NCBI GenBank assembly: GCA_045594065.1
Contig: JAZNXU010000030.1
Span: 46,802-110,801 of the forward strand
DNA from: SIG565 sp045594065
Lineage (GTDB): Bacteria > Bacillota > Clostridia > Oscillospirales > Acutalibacteraceae
Direction: 5' to 3'
DNA: 64,000 nt
Every line of letters begins with the position of its first letter. Position 1 is the stretch's first letter. Below, piece by piece: positions 51,438 to 60,877 of this stretch. Under the pieces are notes generated by a model, which was not told where the DNA came from, did not search any database, and saw only the letters and a program-made list of their open reading frames with translations. A program made the position numbers and the translations under genes.

Positions 51438-51467
51438 TTGACAACTAAAGGCGAAAGAGGGTACAAT
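51438..51467 (+). promoter_or_regulatory. Promoter of the rnj operon
   Basis: TTGACA (51438-51443), 18-base spacer, TACAAT (51462-51467). The transcript would have a leader of about 130 bases before the RNase J start. Confidence 0.75.
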
Positions 51468-51511
51468 AGTAAGGAATATAATGGATGTATTATATATAAA
51501 TTTATATATAA

Positions 51512-51548
51512 AGTATTAAATGACGCGGTTTAGCCGGTATTTAATACT
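51512..51548 (+). other. Stem-loop in the RNase J leader
   Basis: AGTATTAAAT and ATTTAATACT form a 10-bp stem around a 17-base loop, preceded by an AT palindrome. It lies in the 5' leader about 55 bases before the RNase J start. No T-run follows. It could protect the mRNA or serve autoregulation by the nuclease; this is inference. Confidence 0.4.
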
Positions 51549-51603
51549 AAATGCGATAGTCCTTTAGGTTTATCACATTACATAATTTAACAGGAGGTAA
51601 AGA

Positions 51604-53433
51604 ATGGAACAGGAAAAGAAATCCAAATTTAAATCGGGCAAAAAGCCTGTTAAAAAGCAGAACACAAAACCGAACAACAAATCTGCTAAAAGCACTAAAA
51701 AATCTGCACCGCCACAGCAGAAAAACCAAAAAACAAACCATACCAAAAAGCCGTACAGAGGCTCTGCTGCTAAAATCAATTCAAAACCGTTGCGCATAAC
51801 ACCGCTCGGTGGTCTTGACGAAATAGGAAAGAACATTACCCTTTATGAATACGGCGATGATATGTTCTTGGTTGATTGCGGTATGAGCTTCCCCGATGAA
51901 GAAACACCGGGTATCGATATTGTAATTCCCGATTTTTCTTATGTTGTTAAAAACAAGGATAAAATAAAGGGCCTTGTATTAACCCACGGTCACGAGGACC
52001 ACATCGGCGGAATACCGTATTTGCTTAAAAACTTTAATCTGCCGATTTACGGCACACGCCTTACCTTAGGTCTTGTTGAGGGAAAACTTAAAGAGCATAA
52101 TTTGCACGCTGATTTACACACCGTAAAACCCGGAGATATAATTCGTTTAGGGGCTTTTTCGGTTGAGTTTATACACGTCAACCATTCAATACCCGATGCT
52201 GTTGCGGTGGCAATTCGCACACCTGCAGGCGTTGTGGTGCAGACGGGTGACTTTAAAATAGACACAACCCCTATAGATGATAAGGTTATAGACTTAGCGC
52301 GTTTTGCAGAACTCGGTCAAGAGGGTGTTTTAGCACTCCTTGCCGATTCAACCAATGCAGAGCGTCCTGGTTTTACAGCATCGGAAAGAATTGTCGGTGA
52401 GTCTTTTTCGAATCTGTTCAAAAAAGCAGGAAATCACCGTATAATCGTGGCTACATTCTCGTCCAACATTCACCGCATTCAGCAGATTATTGATGAGGCT
52501 GTTCGCTGTGACCGTAAGGTAGCGGTGTCGGGCAGAAGTATGATAAATGTTGTGTCTACCGCCGCCGAGCTTGGCTACCTAAAGGTGGCCGACGGCGTGC
52601 TTATAGACATTGAAACCATTGGTAAATATCCGCCCGAAAAGCTTGTAATCGTTACTACGGGCTCGCAGGGTGAGCCACTGTCTGCGCTCCACCGTATAAG
52701 CATCGGTGAGCACCGCAATGTACAGATAATCCCCGGCGATATGATAATTATATCGGCAACACCGATACCGGGCAATGAAAAGCTCGTCAGCAAGGTTATA
52801 AACCAGCTTATGAAGCGTGGTGCTGATGTGGTTTACGAAAAGATGTACGATGTTCATGTTTCGGGTCACGCCTGCAAAGAAGAGTTAAGACTGTTGATGA
52901 GCATTGTAAGACCGAAGTACTTTATACCCGTTCACGGCGAACAGAAGCACCTTATAAAGCACGCCGAGATTGCCGCAACTGTCGGTATTCCTAAAGAGAA
53001 TATCGTAATTGCTACAATCGGCAATGTTATTGAGCTTACAAACCGTGATATAAAAATTGTCGATACCGTGCCTGCGGGCAGAGTGCTTGTAGACGGACTC
53101 GGTGTAGGGGATGTCGGCAGTATAGTGCTTCGCGACCGAAAGCATTTAGCAGATGACGGTATAATCGTTATAACCCTTACTATGGACTCGGTTACAAACG
53201 AGGTGGTTGCAGGGCCTGAAGTGGTTTCCCGCGGCTTTGTGTATGTAAAGGAGTCGGAGGAGCTTATGAACAGGGTTAATTCGCTTGCCTGTGATATACT
53301 TGAAAAGTGTTATGTAACAGGCACTCACGATTGGAACGGAATTAAAATCAAGCTACGCGACGGCGTATCCCGATTTATTTACGAGCGCACCCACCGCAGT
53401 CCGATGATTTTACCGATTATAATGGAAATTTAA
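51604..53433 (+). CDS. rnj: Ribonuclease J
   Basis: The 609-residue metallo-beta-lactamase/beta-CASP nuclease processes and degrades mRNA by 5' exonuclease and endonuclease activity. A Lys/Gln/Asn-rich N-terminal tail (about 1-58) is followed by TPLGGLDEIGKNITLYEY, the zinc motif LVLTHGHEDHIGGIPYL, VQTGDFKID and the beta-CASP motifs (LLADSTNAERPGF, VATFSSNIHRIQQI). FIPVHGEQKHLIKHAEIA gives the last His, and a C-terminal domain follows. The basic tail is longer than in B. subtilis RNase J1 and may bind RNA. A perfect AGGAGG precedes the ATG. It heads an operon with rplI and dnaB. Confidence 0.96.
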   Translation: MEQEKKSKFKSGKKPVKKQNTKPNNKSAKSTKKSAPPQQKNQKTNHTKKPYRGSAAKINSKPLRITPLGGLDEIGKNITLYEYGDDMFLVDCGMSFPDEETPGIDIVIPDFSYVVKNKDKIKGLVLTHGHEDHIGGIPYLLKNFNLPIYGTRLTLGLVEGKLKEHNLHADLHTVKPGDIIRLGAFSVEFIHVNHSIPDAVAVAIRTPAGVVVQTGDFKIDTTPIDDKVIDLARFAELGQEGVLALLADSTNAERPGFTASERIVGESFSNLFKKAGNHRIIVATFSSNIHRIQQIIDEAVRCDRKVAVSGRSMINVVSTAAELGYLKVADGVLIDIETIGKYPPEKLVIVTTGSQGEPLSALHRISIGEHRNVQIIPGDMIIISATPIPGNEKLVSKVINQLMKRGADVVYEKMYDVHVSGHACKEELRLLMSIVRPKYFIPVHGEQKHLIKHAEIAATVGIPKENIVIATIGNVIELTNRDIKIVDTVPAGRVLVDGLGVGDVGSIVLRDRKHLADDGIIVITLTMDSVTNEVVAGPEVVSRGFVYVKESEELMNRVNSLACDILEKCYVTGTHDWNGIKIKLRDGVSRFIYERTHRSPMILPIIMEI

Positions 53434-53448
53434 GAAAAGGTGATATAA

Positions 53449-53892
53449 ATGAAAGTAATTTTATTAGCTGATGTTAAAGGGCATGGCAAGAAAGGCGAGC
53501 TCTGCAATGTGTCAGACGGTTACGCCAGAAACTTTTTGTTTCCCAAAAACCTAGCTGTAGAGGCAAACAATGCCTCTATGGCTGAAATGAAGAGCCGCGA
53601 GGATGCCAAAGCTCACCACATAAAAGAGGAAAAGGATGCCGCAACTGCCCTCGCTAAAAAAATAGAGGGCAGCCGTTTCACGGTTACAGCAAAGGCGGGC
53701 GCAAATGGTAAGCTTTTCGGTTCGGTAACAACCAAAGAGGTTGTGGCGGCTGTTAAAGCACAGAACGGAATTGAAATTGATAAGAAAAAGGTAACAATGA
53801 ACGATATTAAATCCTACGGTGAATATAATGCCGAGGTAAAGCTTTATAACGGTATTACCGCTAAATTTACAGTAGAAGTAAAACCTAATTAA
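53449..53892 (+). CDS. rplI: Ribosomal protein bL9
   Basis: The 147-residue protein has the usual L9 N-terminus (MKVILLADVKGHGKKGELCNVSDGYARNFLFPK), a long connecting helix (about 40-75) and the C-terminal domain with GKLFGSVTTKEVVAAVK. It starts 15 bases after rnj behind AAAAGGTGAT and is followed at once by dnaB, the standard Firmicutes order. Confidence 0.97.
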   Translation: MKVILLADVKGHGKKGELCNVSDGYARNFLFPKNLAVEANNASMAEMKSREDAKAHHIKEEKDAATALAKKIEGSRFTVTAKAGANGKLFGSVTTKEVVAAVKAQNGIEIDKKKVTMNDIKSYGEYNAEVKLYNGITAKFTVEVKPN

Positions 53893-53907
53893 TTGGAGAT
53901 AAATAAA

Positions 53908-55275
53908 ATGGCTGATGATAAAAATATATTCGACCTCGATTTAAATCGCCTGCCTTATTCTGTAGAAGCAGAGCAGTCGGTTTTGGGAGCTATTATTATA
54001 GACCCTGAGAGTATCGACCAGATTGCAGGACAGATTAAGCCTGAATATTTTTACATACCCCAGCACCGCGAAATTTATAAAACACTCGAGAATATGTTCC
54101 AGCTAAGCAGGAGTATTGACTATGTAACTCTGCTTGAGCGCCTTAAGGATTCGGGTACATACGATGAGGCGGGCGGCAAGGCTTATATTACACAGCTGGC
54201 CCAAATGGTACCGAGCTCTGCTAATATTCTTACATATGCGGCAATTATAAGAGAGCGTTACTATACTCGCTCGCTTATACTAGCGGCTCAGAATATTATT
54301 AAAGACGCTAACGAGAATGTTATTGATACAGGTCGCTTGTTAGACTCTGCCGAGCAGCGTATTTTTGAAATTCGTCAGGGCAGGGATATCTCGGGACTTA
54401 CCCACATTAAGGATGTTATTGAGGGTGAGACCTATGACCGCCTTACCAAAATTACCGACCCAGAAACTAAGGATGATTATATCGGTATTCCTACAGGCAT
54501 AGGCGACCTTGATCGTGTAATTACAGGACTTAACAAGTCGGACTTAATTATTCTCGGCGCCCGACCGGGCATGGGTAAAACCTCGTTTGCACTTAATATT
54601 GCAAGAAATGTAGCTTTAAAGGGCAAAACCGTGTGCTTTTTCTCACTCGAGATGTCGCGTGACCAGCTGGCGCAAAGGCTGCTTTCTAACGAGGCGTCTA
54701 TTCCCAGCACCAAGCTGCGTACGGGCGAACTATCTCCCGAAGAGTGGACAAGACTCGGTATTGCAGGTCAGCACCTTTCTGAAATGAATATATATGTTGA
54801 TGAGTCCTCGGGTATTACCGTGCCCGAAATGAAAGCAAAACTAAGACGCATGAAAAAGGTGGATTTGGTAATTATCGACTATTTAGGTCTTATGCAGTCG
54901 GCTAAGCGTACCGAAAACCGTGTTCAGGAGGTTTCGGATATCACCCGTAATTTAAAGATTATGGCTAAAGATTTAAAGGTGCCGGTTATTACCTGTGCAC
55001 AGCTATCGCGTGGTACTGAGGCTAAGGGTAAATCCCACCGCCCTGCACTTTCTGACCTTAGAGAATCGGGATCTATCGAGCAGGATGCAGATATTGTATT
55101 ATTCCTGTATAGAGATACCTATTATGACAACGAAAAGGCCGAGAGCGATGAGCGCTCAGATCCGAACAAATCAGAATGTATCGTTGCTAAAAACCGTCAT
55201 GGCGAATTAACAACGGTTGAACTGCATTGGGACGGTCAGTTTACGCGCTTTACCTCTCAGGATGTGTTTAGGTAA
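53908..55275 (+). CDS. dnaB: Replicative DNA helicase
   Basis: The 455-residue protein is the hexameric replicative helicase (DnaB; DnaC in B. subtilis). The N-terminal helical domain begins LPYSVEAEQSVLGAIIIDP. The RecA-like domain has Walker A ARPGMGKTSFALNIA, CFFSLEMSRDQLAQRLL, Walker B LVIIDYLGLMQ and SDLRESGSIEQDADIVLFLYR. I start at the ATG at 53908 (GGAG 9 bases upstream); an in-frame TTG at 53893 overlaps that site. Its stop overlaps the tilS start (TAATG). Confidence 0.97.
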   Translation: MADDKNIFDLDLNRLPYSVEAEQSVLGAIIIDPESIDQIAGQIKPEYFYIPQHREIYKTLENMFQLSRSIDYVTLLERLKDSGTYDEAGGKAYITQLAQMVPSSANILTYAAIIRERYYTRSLILAAQNIIKDANENVIDTGRLLDSAEQRIFEIRQGRDISGLTHIKDVIEGETYDRLTKITDPETKDDYIGIPTGIGDLDRVITGLNKSDLIILGARPGMGKTSFALNIARNVALKGKTVCFFSLEMSRDQLAQRLLSNEASIPSTKLRTGELSPEEWTRLGIAGQHLSEMNIYVDESSGITVPEMKAKLRRMKKVDLVIIDYLGLMQSAKRTENRVQEVSDITRNLKIMAKDLKVPVITCAQLSRGTEAKGKSHRPALSDLRESGSIEQDADIVLFLYRDTYYDNEKAESDERSDPNKSECIVAKNRHGELTTVELHWDGQFTRFTSQDVFR

Positions 55276-56570
55276 TGTTAGATAAGGTATTAAAGGGTAT
55301 AACCGAATATGATATGCTAAGGCAATCGCACCGTGTAACGGTAGCGCTATCGGGCGGTGCAGACTCGGTAAGTCTTCTTAATGCCCTAATACAGCTGAAA
55401 GAAGAACTTAATATCGAAATTTATGCCGCACATTTAAATCATTGTCTTCGTGGCGATGAATCCGACCGTGATGAAGCATTTGTCCGCGCTTTATGTGAAA
55501 AGATGAATATTACACTTTTTTGCGAGAAAGCCGATATAAATACCGAGAGCGCAAAAAGCGGGGAAAGCACCGAGCTTTGTGCGCGCCGTGTGCGATATCA
55601 ATTTTTAGAGCGTGTAGCAGCAGGCGGTGTTATAGCTACCGCGCATACCGCATCTGACTCGGCTGAAACGGTGCTGCTTAATTTAACCCGCGGAACGGCT
55701 CTTAAGGGGCTTTGCGGTATCCCTGCAGTAAGGGGTATATTCATTCGCCCCCTTATTCTGGTCACCCGCGCAGAGGTTGAGCAGTATTGCGAAAAAAATA
55801 AAATTTCCTATGTTACCGACAGCACAAATTTAACCGATGATTATACGCGAAATAAAATACGGCATAATGTAGTGCCCACGCTGTGCGAAATTAATACCTC
55901 CTTTGAAAACACCGTTACCCGCACAGCCAAAATACTCAGCGAGGATAATTCATTTTTAGAGCAGGCGGCAGCTAGGCTTTACAGCGAGTCAGAGAAAGAA
56001 AACGGACTTAAAACAGAACGGCTCTTAGCAGCTCATCCCGCAATTTCTAAAAGGGTTATAATGCGGTATTTGTCCGAAAACGGTGTAGACGCTTTCTCTG
56101 CAAACCTTGAACAGGTTTTAGGTATTTTACAGGGTGGCAAGGTGGTGTTACCCGCCAAAAAAACCTTAAGCGTGAAAAAAGGCGTCTTAAAGCTTGAAAA
56201 AGAGGAAGAGGCAGCCGAATTTCAGGTTGAATATTCAGTGATTAACAGGGAAATTTATGAAAATCTTAAAAAAGTTAACACTTTGTTATTAAAAAATACA
56301 CTCGATTATGATAAGATATCGGGAGAAGTTCTTTTGCGTGGTCGTATTTCGGGTGATAAAATAAGGCTTTCAGGCAGGGGAGTTACAAAAACCCTTAAAA
56401 AGCTTTACACCGAAAATGCCGTGCCGCAAGGGCAAAGAGAAAATTTACCACTGCTTGCCGATAACCTAGGTCCTGTTTGGGTGCACGGCTTCGGCGTTGC
56501 TGAGCGTGTAGAAGTCGATTGCAAAACAAAAAACATATTATTAGTAAAATCAGAGATTATCGGGGGATAA
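55275..56570 (+). CDS. tilS: tRNA(Ile)-lysidine synthase
   Basis: The 431-residue enzyme adds lysine to C34 of tRNA-Ile(CAU), changing its reading from AUG to AUA. The PP-loop ATP site is VALSGGADSVSLLNAL (near 25); AAHLNHCLRGDESDRDE and ATAHTASDSAETVLLNL follow, with the C-terminal TilS domain beginning near 350. The start codon overlaps the dnaB stop by one base. It is followed by hpt and ftsH, the classic Firmicutes tilS-hpt-ftsH run. Confidence 0.95.
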   Translation: MLDKVLKGITEYDMLRQSHRVTVALSGGADSVSLLNALIQLKEELNIEIYAAHLNHCLRGDESDRDEAFVRALCEKMNITLFCEKADINTESAKSGESTELCARRVRYQFLERVAAGGVIATAHTASDSAETVLLNLTRGTALKGLCGIPAVRGIFIRPLILVTRAEVEQYCEKNKISYVTDSTNLTDDYTRNKIRHNVVPTLCEINTSFENTVTRTAKILSEDNSFLEQAAARLYSESEKENGLKTERLLAAHPAISKRVIMRYLSENGVDAFSANLEQVLGILQGGKVVLPAKKTLSVKKGVLKLEKEEEAAEFQVEYSVINREIYENLKKVNTLLLKNTLDYDKISGEVLLRGRISGDKIRLSGRGVTKTLKKLYTENAVPQGQRENLPLLADNLGPVWVHGFGVAERVEVDCKTKNILLVKSEIIGG

Positions 56571-56576
56571 TGAATT

Positions 56577-57116
56577 ATGGAGAAAGATATTAAGGAAGTA
56601 TTGGTTTCCGAGCAGGAAATTAAAGAAATTTGCAAGCGCTTAGGCGCACAAATAACTGAGGATTATAAGGATAAAAAGCTACTGCTTATAAGCGTGCTCA
56701 AGGGTGCAGTTGTATTTATGGCAGATATTATGCGTGAAATCAAGTGCCCGTGTACTATAGATTTTATGGCGGTATCGTCTTATCAGAATTCAACAAAATC
56801 ATCGGGCGTTGTTAAATTTAAAAAGGATTTGGACATAAGCCCCGAGGGTTACGATATATTAATTGTTGAGGATATTCTCGATTCGGGACTTTCCTTAAAG
56901 CATATTACCGATGTTTTAAAGTGCCGCGGTGCTAACAGTCTTAAAATATGTGCATTTTTAGATAAGCCTGAAAACCGCAAGGCAGATATCGAAGCAGATT
57001 ATGTCGGAGCTGTAGTACCTAACGAATTCGTTGTGGGCTATGGACTCGATTATGCCGAAAAATACCGTAATTTACCCTATGTCGGAGTTTTAAAACCCGA
57101 AGTATATAGCAAATAA
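56577..57116 (+). CDS. hpt: Hypoxanthine phosphoribosyltransferase
   Basis: The 179-residue purine salvage enzyme makes IMP/GMP from hypoxanthine/guanine and PRPP. The PRPP motif is ILIVEDILDSGLSLKHI; LLISVLKGAVVFMADIM and the C-terminal FVVGYGLDYAEKYRNLPYVGVL match the family. It begins 6 bases after tilS and is 17 bases upstream of ftsH. Confidence 0.96.
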   Translation: MEKDIKEVLVSEQEIKEICKRLGAQITEDYKDKKLLLISVLKGAVVFMADIMREIKCPCTIDFMAVSSYQNSTKSSGVVKFKKDLDISPEGYDILIVEDILDSGLSLKHITDVLKCRGANSLKICAFLDKPENRKADIEADYVGAVVPNEFVVGYGLDYAEKYRNLPYVGVLKPEVYSK

Positions 57117-57133
57117 CCGAAAGGAAGCATAAA

Positions 57134-58993
57134 ATGAAGAAAAATTTTAAAAGTGTACTGTTATATATAGGCATTCCGCTTGTTGTAATAGCCGCTATAG
57201 TCGCCGCAAACTTAGGTGGTGCAAACCGTGCTACAACCAAATATTACGAAATCGTTGAGTTAATCACAACCAATCAGGTTTCGGAATATGAGCTTAATCT
57301 CTACAGTGGCGAGCTGCAGTATGTTAAGCGTGAGGACGGTAAAAAGTATCGCTATACCGTAGCCGACCCATCAATTTTCTATAACGATGTTAACGAAACC
57401 GTTATGAGAATTAACGAGGAAAACCGTGAGGCTAATCCTGAAATGATAATAAGGCAGGATTATAAAAGCGGTAACGGCACTTCGTGGATAATGGATTTAC
57501 TTCCTACCATTTTAATGTTCGGACTTCTTGTGGTGTTCTGGATATTTATTATGCGCAAAATGGGCGGCGGTATGGGCGCCGATAAGACCCTCAATTTTGG
57601 TAAAGCCAAGATTAAAAAGGCTAACGATAAGCGCAAGACCACCTTTGCCGATGTTGCCGGTGCAGACGAAGAAAAGGCAGAGTTACAAGAGATAGTTGAA
57701 TTCTTAAAGGCTCCCGCCAAGTTTAATGAGTTGGGTGCGAGAATTCCAAAGGGTGTACTGTTAGTGGGTCCTCCCGGAACGGGTAAAACACTGCTTGCGC
57801 GCGCCGTTGCTGGTGAAGCGGGTGTGCCGTTTTTCAGCATTTCGGGCTCAGACTTTGTTGAAATGTTTGTAGGTGTAGGCGCTTCGCGTGTACGCGATTT
57901 GTTCGAGGAAGCAAAGAAAAATCAGCCCGCTATTGTGTTTATCGATGAAATCGATGCCGTAGGTCGCCAGCGTGGTGCGGGTCTCGGCGGCGGTCACGAT
58001 GAAAGAGAGCAGACACTTAACCAACTGCTTGTTGAAATGGACGGCTTCGGAGCTAACGAGGGTGTAATTATAATTGCCGCCACCAACCGTCCCGATATTC
58101 TTGATAAGGCTTTGCTTCGTCCTGGCCGTTTTGACCGTCAGATAACCGTTAACTACCCAGACGTTAAGGGCAGAGAAGAAATATTAAAGGTGCATTCACG
58201 CTCAAAGCCTTTGGGACCGGATGTTTCGCTCGAAACCATTGCTAAATCCACCCCGGGCTTTACGGGTGCCGACCTTGAAAACTTGCTTAATGAGGCTGCC
58301 CTTTTAGCCGCGCGTAAAGGCCTTAAGGCTATTACTCAAGAGCAGATTGAAGAGGCTACTTTAAAGGTTATTGCAGGTACTGAAAAGAAGAGCCGCGTTA
58401 TGAGCGAAAAGGAAAAGCTCAACACCGCCTATCACGAGGCAGGTCACGCCATTACAGGATATTTCTTACCCACTCAGGATGATATTCACCACATCACCAT
58501 TATTCCCCGCGGTATGGCTTTGGGTATCACGGTGTCATTACCGAGAGAGGATAAGTTCACCAAGTATAAAAAGGAAATGGAAGAAGAAATCGTTATGCTC
58601 TTAGGCGGTAGAATCGCCGAGTCGCTGACGGGTGACGACATTTCCACAGGTGCCTCTAACGATATCGAAAGAGCTACCAAAATCGCTAAGGATATGGTAG
58701 TAAAATACGGTATGAGTGAGGAGTTGGGACCCATTCTTTATGGTGCTAAGAATGAAGATGTCTTCTTGGGTCGTGATTACGGTCAGACCAATAACTGCTC
58801 AGACGAGGTTGCAGCCAAAATCGATGCTGAGGTTAAGCGCATTGTCACTACCGCTTATGCCCGCGGCGAAGAAATCCTAAAGAACAATATGGATAAGCTA
58901 TATAAACTCGGTCAGGTGCTTATGGTTAAAGAAAAAATTGACGGTGAAGAGTTTAAGGCATTGATGGAAGAAAACAACGAAATTTCCGAATAA
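57134..58993 (+). CDS. ftsH: ATP-dependent zinc metalloprotease FtsH
   Basis: The 619-residue membrane protease degrades misfolded membrane and short-lived regulatory proteins. Two membrane segments (about 7-27 and 117-140) flank an outside domain. The AAA module has Walker A GPPGTGKT (near 212), Walker B IVFIDEIDAVG and the SRH region ATNRPDILDKALLRPGRFDRQ. The M41 zinc site is HEAGH (H434). The AAAGGAAGC site precedes the ATG. Two inverted repeats lie just downstream. Confidence 0.97.
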   Translation: MKKNFKSVLLYIGIPLVVIAAIVAANLGGANRATTKYYEIVELITTNQVSEYELNLYSGELQYVKREDGKKYRYTVADPSIFYNDVNETVMRINEENREANPEMIIRQDYKSGNGTSWIMDLLPTILMFGLLVVFWIFIMRKMGGGMGADKTLNFGKAKIKKANDKRKTTFADVAGADEEKAELQEIVEFLKAPAKFNELGARIPKGVLLVGPPGTGKTLLARAVAGEAGVPFFSISGSDFVEMFVGVGASRVRDLFEEAKKNQPAIVFIDEIDAVGRQRGAGLGGGHDEREQTLNQLLVEMDGFGANEGVIIIAATNRPDILDKALLRPGRFDRQITVNYPDVKGREEILKVHSRSKPLGPDVSLETIAKSTPGFTGADLENLLNEAALLAARKGLKAITQEQIEEATLKVIAGTEKKSRVMSEKEKLNTAYHEAGHAITGYFLPTQDDIHHITIIPRGMALGITVSLPREDKFTKYKKEMEEEIVMLLGGRIAESLTGDDISTGASNDIERATKIAKDMVVKYGMSEELGPILYGAKNEDVFLGRDYGQTNNCSDEVAAKIDAEVKRIVTTAYARGEEILKNNMDKLYKLGQVLMVKEKIDGEEFKALMEENNEISE

Positions 58994-58998
58994 AAATA

Positions 58999-59074
58999 CA
59001 AAATATGGGTTGACTTTTCACCCGTTTTGTGTGACAATAAAGGCGTACTGTAACAGTTAGTTTACAGTGCGCCT
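58999..59074 (+). other. Two inverted repeats and a promoter between ftsH and the GH3 gene
   Basis: ACAAAA...GGGT pairs with ACCC...TTTTGT (58999-59031), and AGGCG...ACTGTAA pairs with TTACAGT...CGCCT (59041-59074). Neither has a clear T-run. A promoter for the GH3 gene overlaps: TTGACT at 59011-59016 and GACAAT at 59034-59039, 17 bases apart, which places the second repeat at the transcription start as a possible operator. Confidence 0.45.
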
Positions 59075-59102
59075 AAATTAATGTAAAATGAGGGATGCAT
59101 TT

Positions 59103-60746
59103 ATGAAGAAACCGCAACTCAGCGAACTTACCCTTCGCGAAAAAATCGGTCAGACCGCAGTCTTCCGTTCTGACGTTTATCAAGACTTTTTTGCCAATAA
59201 CCGCGAGGATTTCGATATTATTGGCGGCGTTTGGATTTGGGGCGCTCTTGATATGAAGCTTATCAATATGGGTGATGTTACCACCAATGTTAAGCTCACA
59301 TCTGATGACACTCTCGAATTTATGAAGAACGCAACCAAAAATCAGAAAATCCCTGCAATCGGCTGTATGGATAACGGTCGTGGTATTACCCACGCTTTCC
59401 ACGATTTGTCCCCTGCAATGAGTCTGCCCATGATTGGTGCTACAGGCTCTGCCGAGCTTTCCTATAAAATGGGTAAGTGCAAGGCGCAGGAGTTAAAGTG
59501 CGCAGGTGCACGCTGGCTTTGGGGACCTGAAGAGGACCTTGAAAACCGCAATTCTTCAATCAGTCTTTACAGAAAGTTCTCGGATAATCCCGATTTAGTT
59601 ATTGAGCTTGCAAAGGCTCACGACCACGGTATTCAGGACCAGAATGTAGTTGCAACCGCTAAGCACTTCCCGGGCTCTGATGAGCTTGAGTACCGTGATG
59701 CTCATGTTTCTCAGTCCATGATGCGTCTTACTAAAGAAGATTGGTACAAGCGTCAGGGCAGAGTGTTCCAGGAAGTGTTTGATGACGGCGTTATGTCGGT
59801 TATGATTTCTCATAGCTCGTTCCCTGCAGTAGATAACACAAAAATTAATGGTACATATTTGCCTGCTGTTGTGTCAAGCAAAATTGTTACCGATCTTCTT
59901 AAAGAAGAAATGGGCTTTAAGGGCGTTGTTATTACCGACGGTATTGCTATGGAAGGCTCACTTGGTCTTTTCGGCGGCGATATTGATACTCTTTGCGTTG
60001 AGTCCGTAAAGGCAGGCTGCGACGTTATCTTAGGACCCGGCAGAAACTATCTTAACGCTATTGAAAAGGCAGTGCTTGACGGTTACATTCCTGAAAGCCG
60101 TATCGACGATGCTTGCCAGCGTGTGCTCGATATGAAAGAGAAAATCGGTCTTTTCGAATGTCCTGTTGAGCCCGTTGATAAGGCTGCTGTGGTTGCTGAA
60201 TCTGCCGCAGTTAACCAGGAAATTATCGATAACGGTATGTCGCTCGTTTGCGATAGAAATAATATGCTGCCCTTAACCCCCGAAAGAGCAGAGCGCGTAA
60301 CAATAGTTTATGTTGGCGACAGACCCAAGATGTATGAAGATTTAGATGTTATGGTGGATGAGCTTAAGAAAATGGGTGTTAAAACCGTTGCTAAGCAGGT
60401 TGGCGTTGGCGATCCGCCCGATCCGCAGAATCTGAGTGCTAACTCGGATATTATCCTTTATGTTGCCGATGCAAGAGATTGGGGCATGGCAGGCTTTAGA
60501 GGTGAAACCTTCAAAACCTTCTACCGTGTAACAATGTGCGGAATGAAGGGCAGAAGAATCGGTATTAGCATTGGCTCACCCTTCCTGTACTTCGATTACT
60601 TCGAGGGTTTTGATTGCTTCGCTAATGTATACGAAACCGATGAGATTATTCTTCGTTCCTGCATTCAGGCTCTCTTCGGTAAAAAAGAGTTCAAGGGCGG
60701 TCACCCATTCAAGCTTATTCCCGACGGAATGGAAGTTAATTATTAA
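59103..60746 (+). CDS. GH3-family glycosidase (NagZ-like beta-N-acetylhexosaminidase or beta-glucosidase)
   Basis: The protein (547 residues) is a family 3 glycoside hydrolase with a TIM barrel (about 1-360) and an alpha/beta domain. VVATAKHFPGSDELEYRDAH carries the KHFPG motif and the downstream Asp-His; GFKGVVITDGIAMEGSLG carries the nucleophile Asp. The KHFPG...DAH pattern is of the NagZ/COG1472 kind, which uses His-Asp acid/base, so an N-acetylhexosaminide is a fair guess. No signal peptide, so the substrate is taken up first. I choose the ATG at 59103 because AGGGA lies 8 bases upstream; an in-frame ATG at 59088 has no such site. Confidence 0.8.
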   Translation: MKKPQLSELTLREKIGQTAVFRSDVYQDFFANNREDFDIIGGVWIWGALDMKLINMGDVTTNVKLTSDDTLEFMKNATKNQKIPAIGCMDNGRGITHAFHDLSPAMSLPMIGATGSAELSYKMGKCKAQELKCAGARWLWGPEEDLENRNSSISLYRKFSDNPDLVIELAKAHDHGIQDQNVVATAKHFPGSDELEYRDAHVSQSMMRLTKEDWYKRQGRVFQEVFDDGVMSVMISHSSFPAVDNTKINGTYLPAVVSSKIVTDLLKEEMGFKGVVITDGIAMEGSLGLFGGDIDTLCVESVKAGCDVILGPGRNYLNAIEKAVLDGYIPESRIDDACQRVLDMKEKIGLFECPVEPVDKAAVVAESAAVNQEIIDNGMSLVCDRNNMLPLTPERAERVTIVYVGDRPKMYEDLDVMVDELKKMGVKTVAKQVGVGDPPDPQNLSANSDIILYVADARDWGMAGFRGETFKTFYRVTMCGMKGRRIGISIGSPFLYFDYFEGFDCFANVYETDEIILRSCIQALFGKKEFKGGHPFKLIPDGMEVNY

Positions 60747-60796
60747 CAATTAGAAAATCGGAATAAATTTCAGTAAAATATGATAAGTTATTCCGA

Positions 60797-60825
60797 TTGA
60801 CAAAGTATTTTCAGTATGCGATAAT
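60797..60825 (+). promoter_or_regulatory. Promoter of the PIG-L deacetylase gene
   Basis: TTGACA (60797-60802), 17-base spacer, GATAAT (60820-60825); a 26-base perfect palindrome follows immediately. Confidence 0.75.
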
Positions 60826-60851
60826 TATGGCAGAAATTAATTTCTGCCATA
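60826..60851. promoter_or_regulatory. 26-bp perfect palindrome at the transcription start (candidate operator)
   Basis: TATGGCAGAAATT followed by its exact inverse, directly after the -10 box and 27 bases before the PIG-L ATG. Its position and perfect symmetry fit a repressor operator; it could also act as an RNA hairpin. Confidence 0.6.
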
Positions 60852-60877
60852 TGCCATAATTTTTTTGGAGGCGGCTT

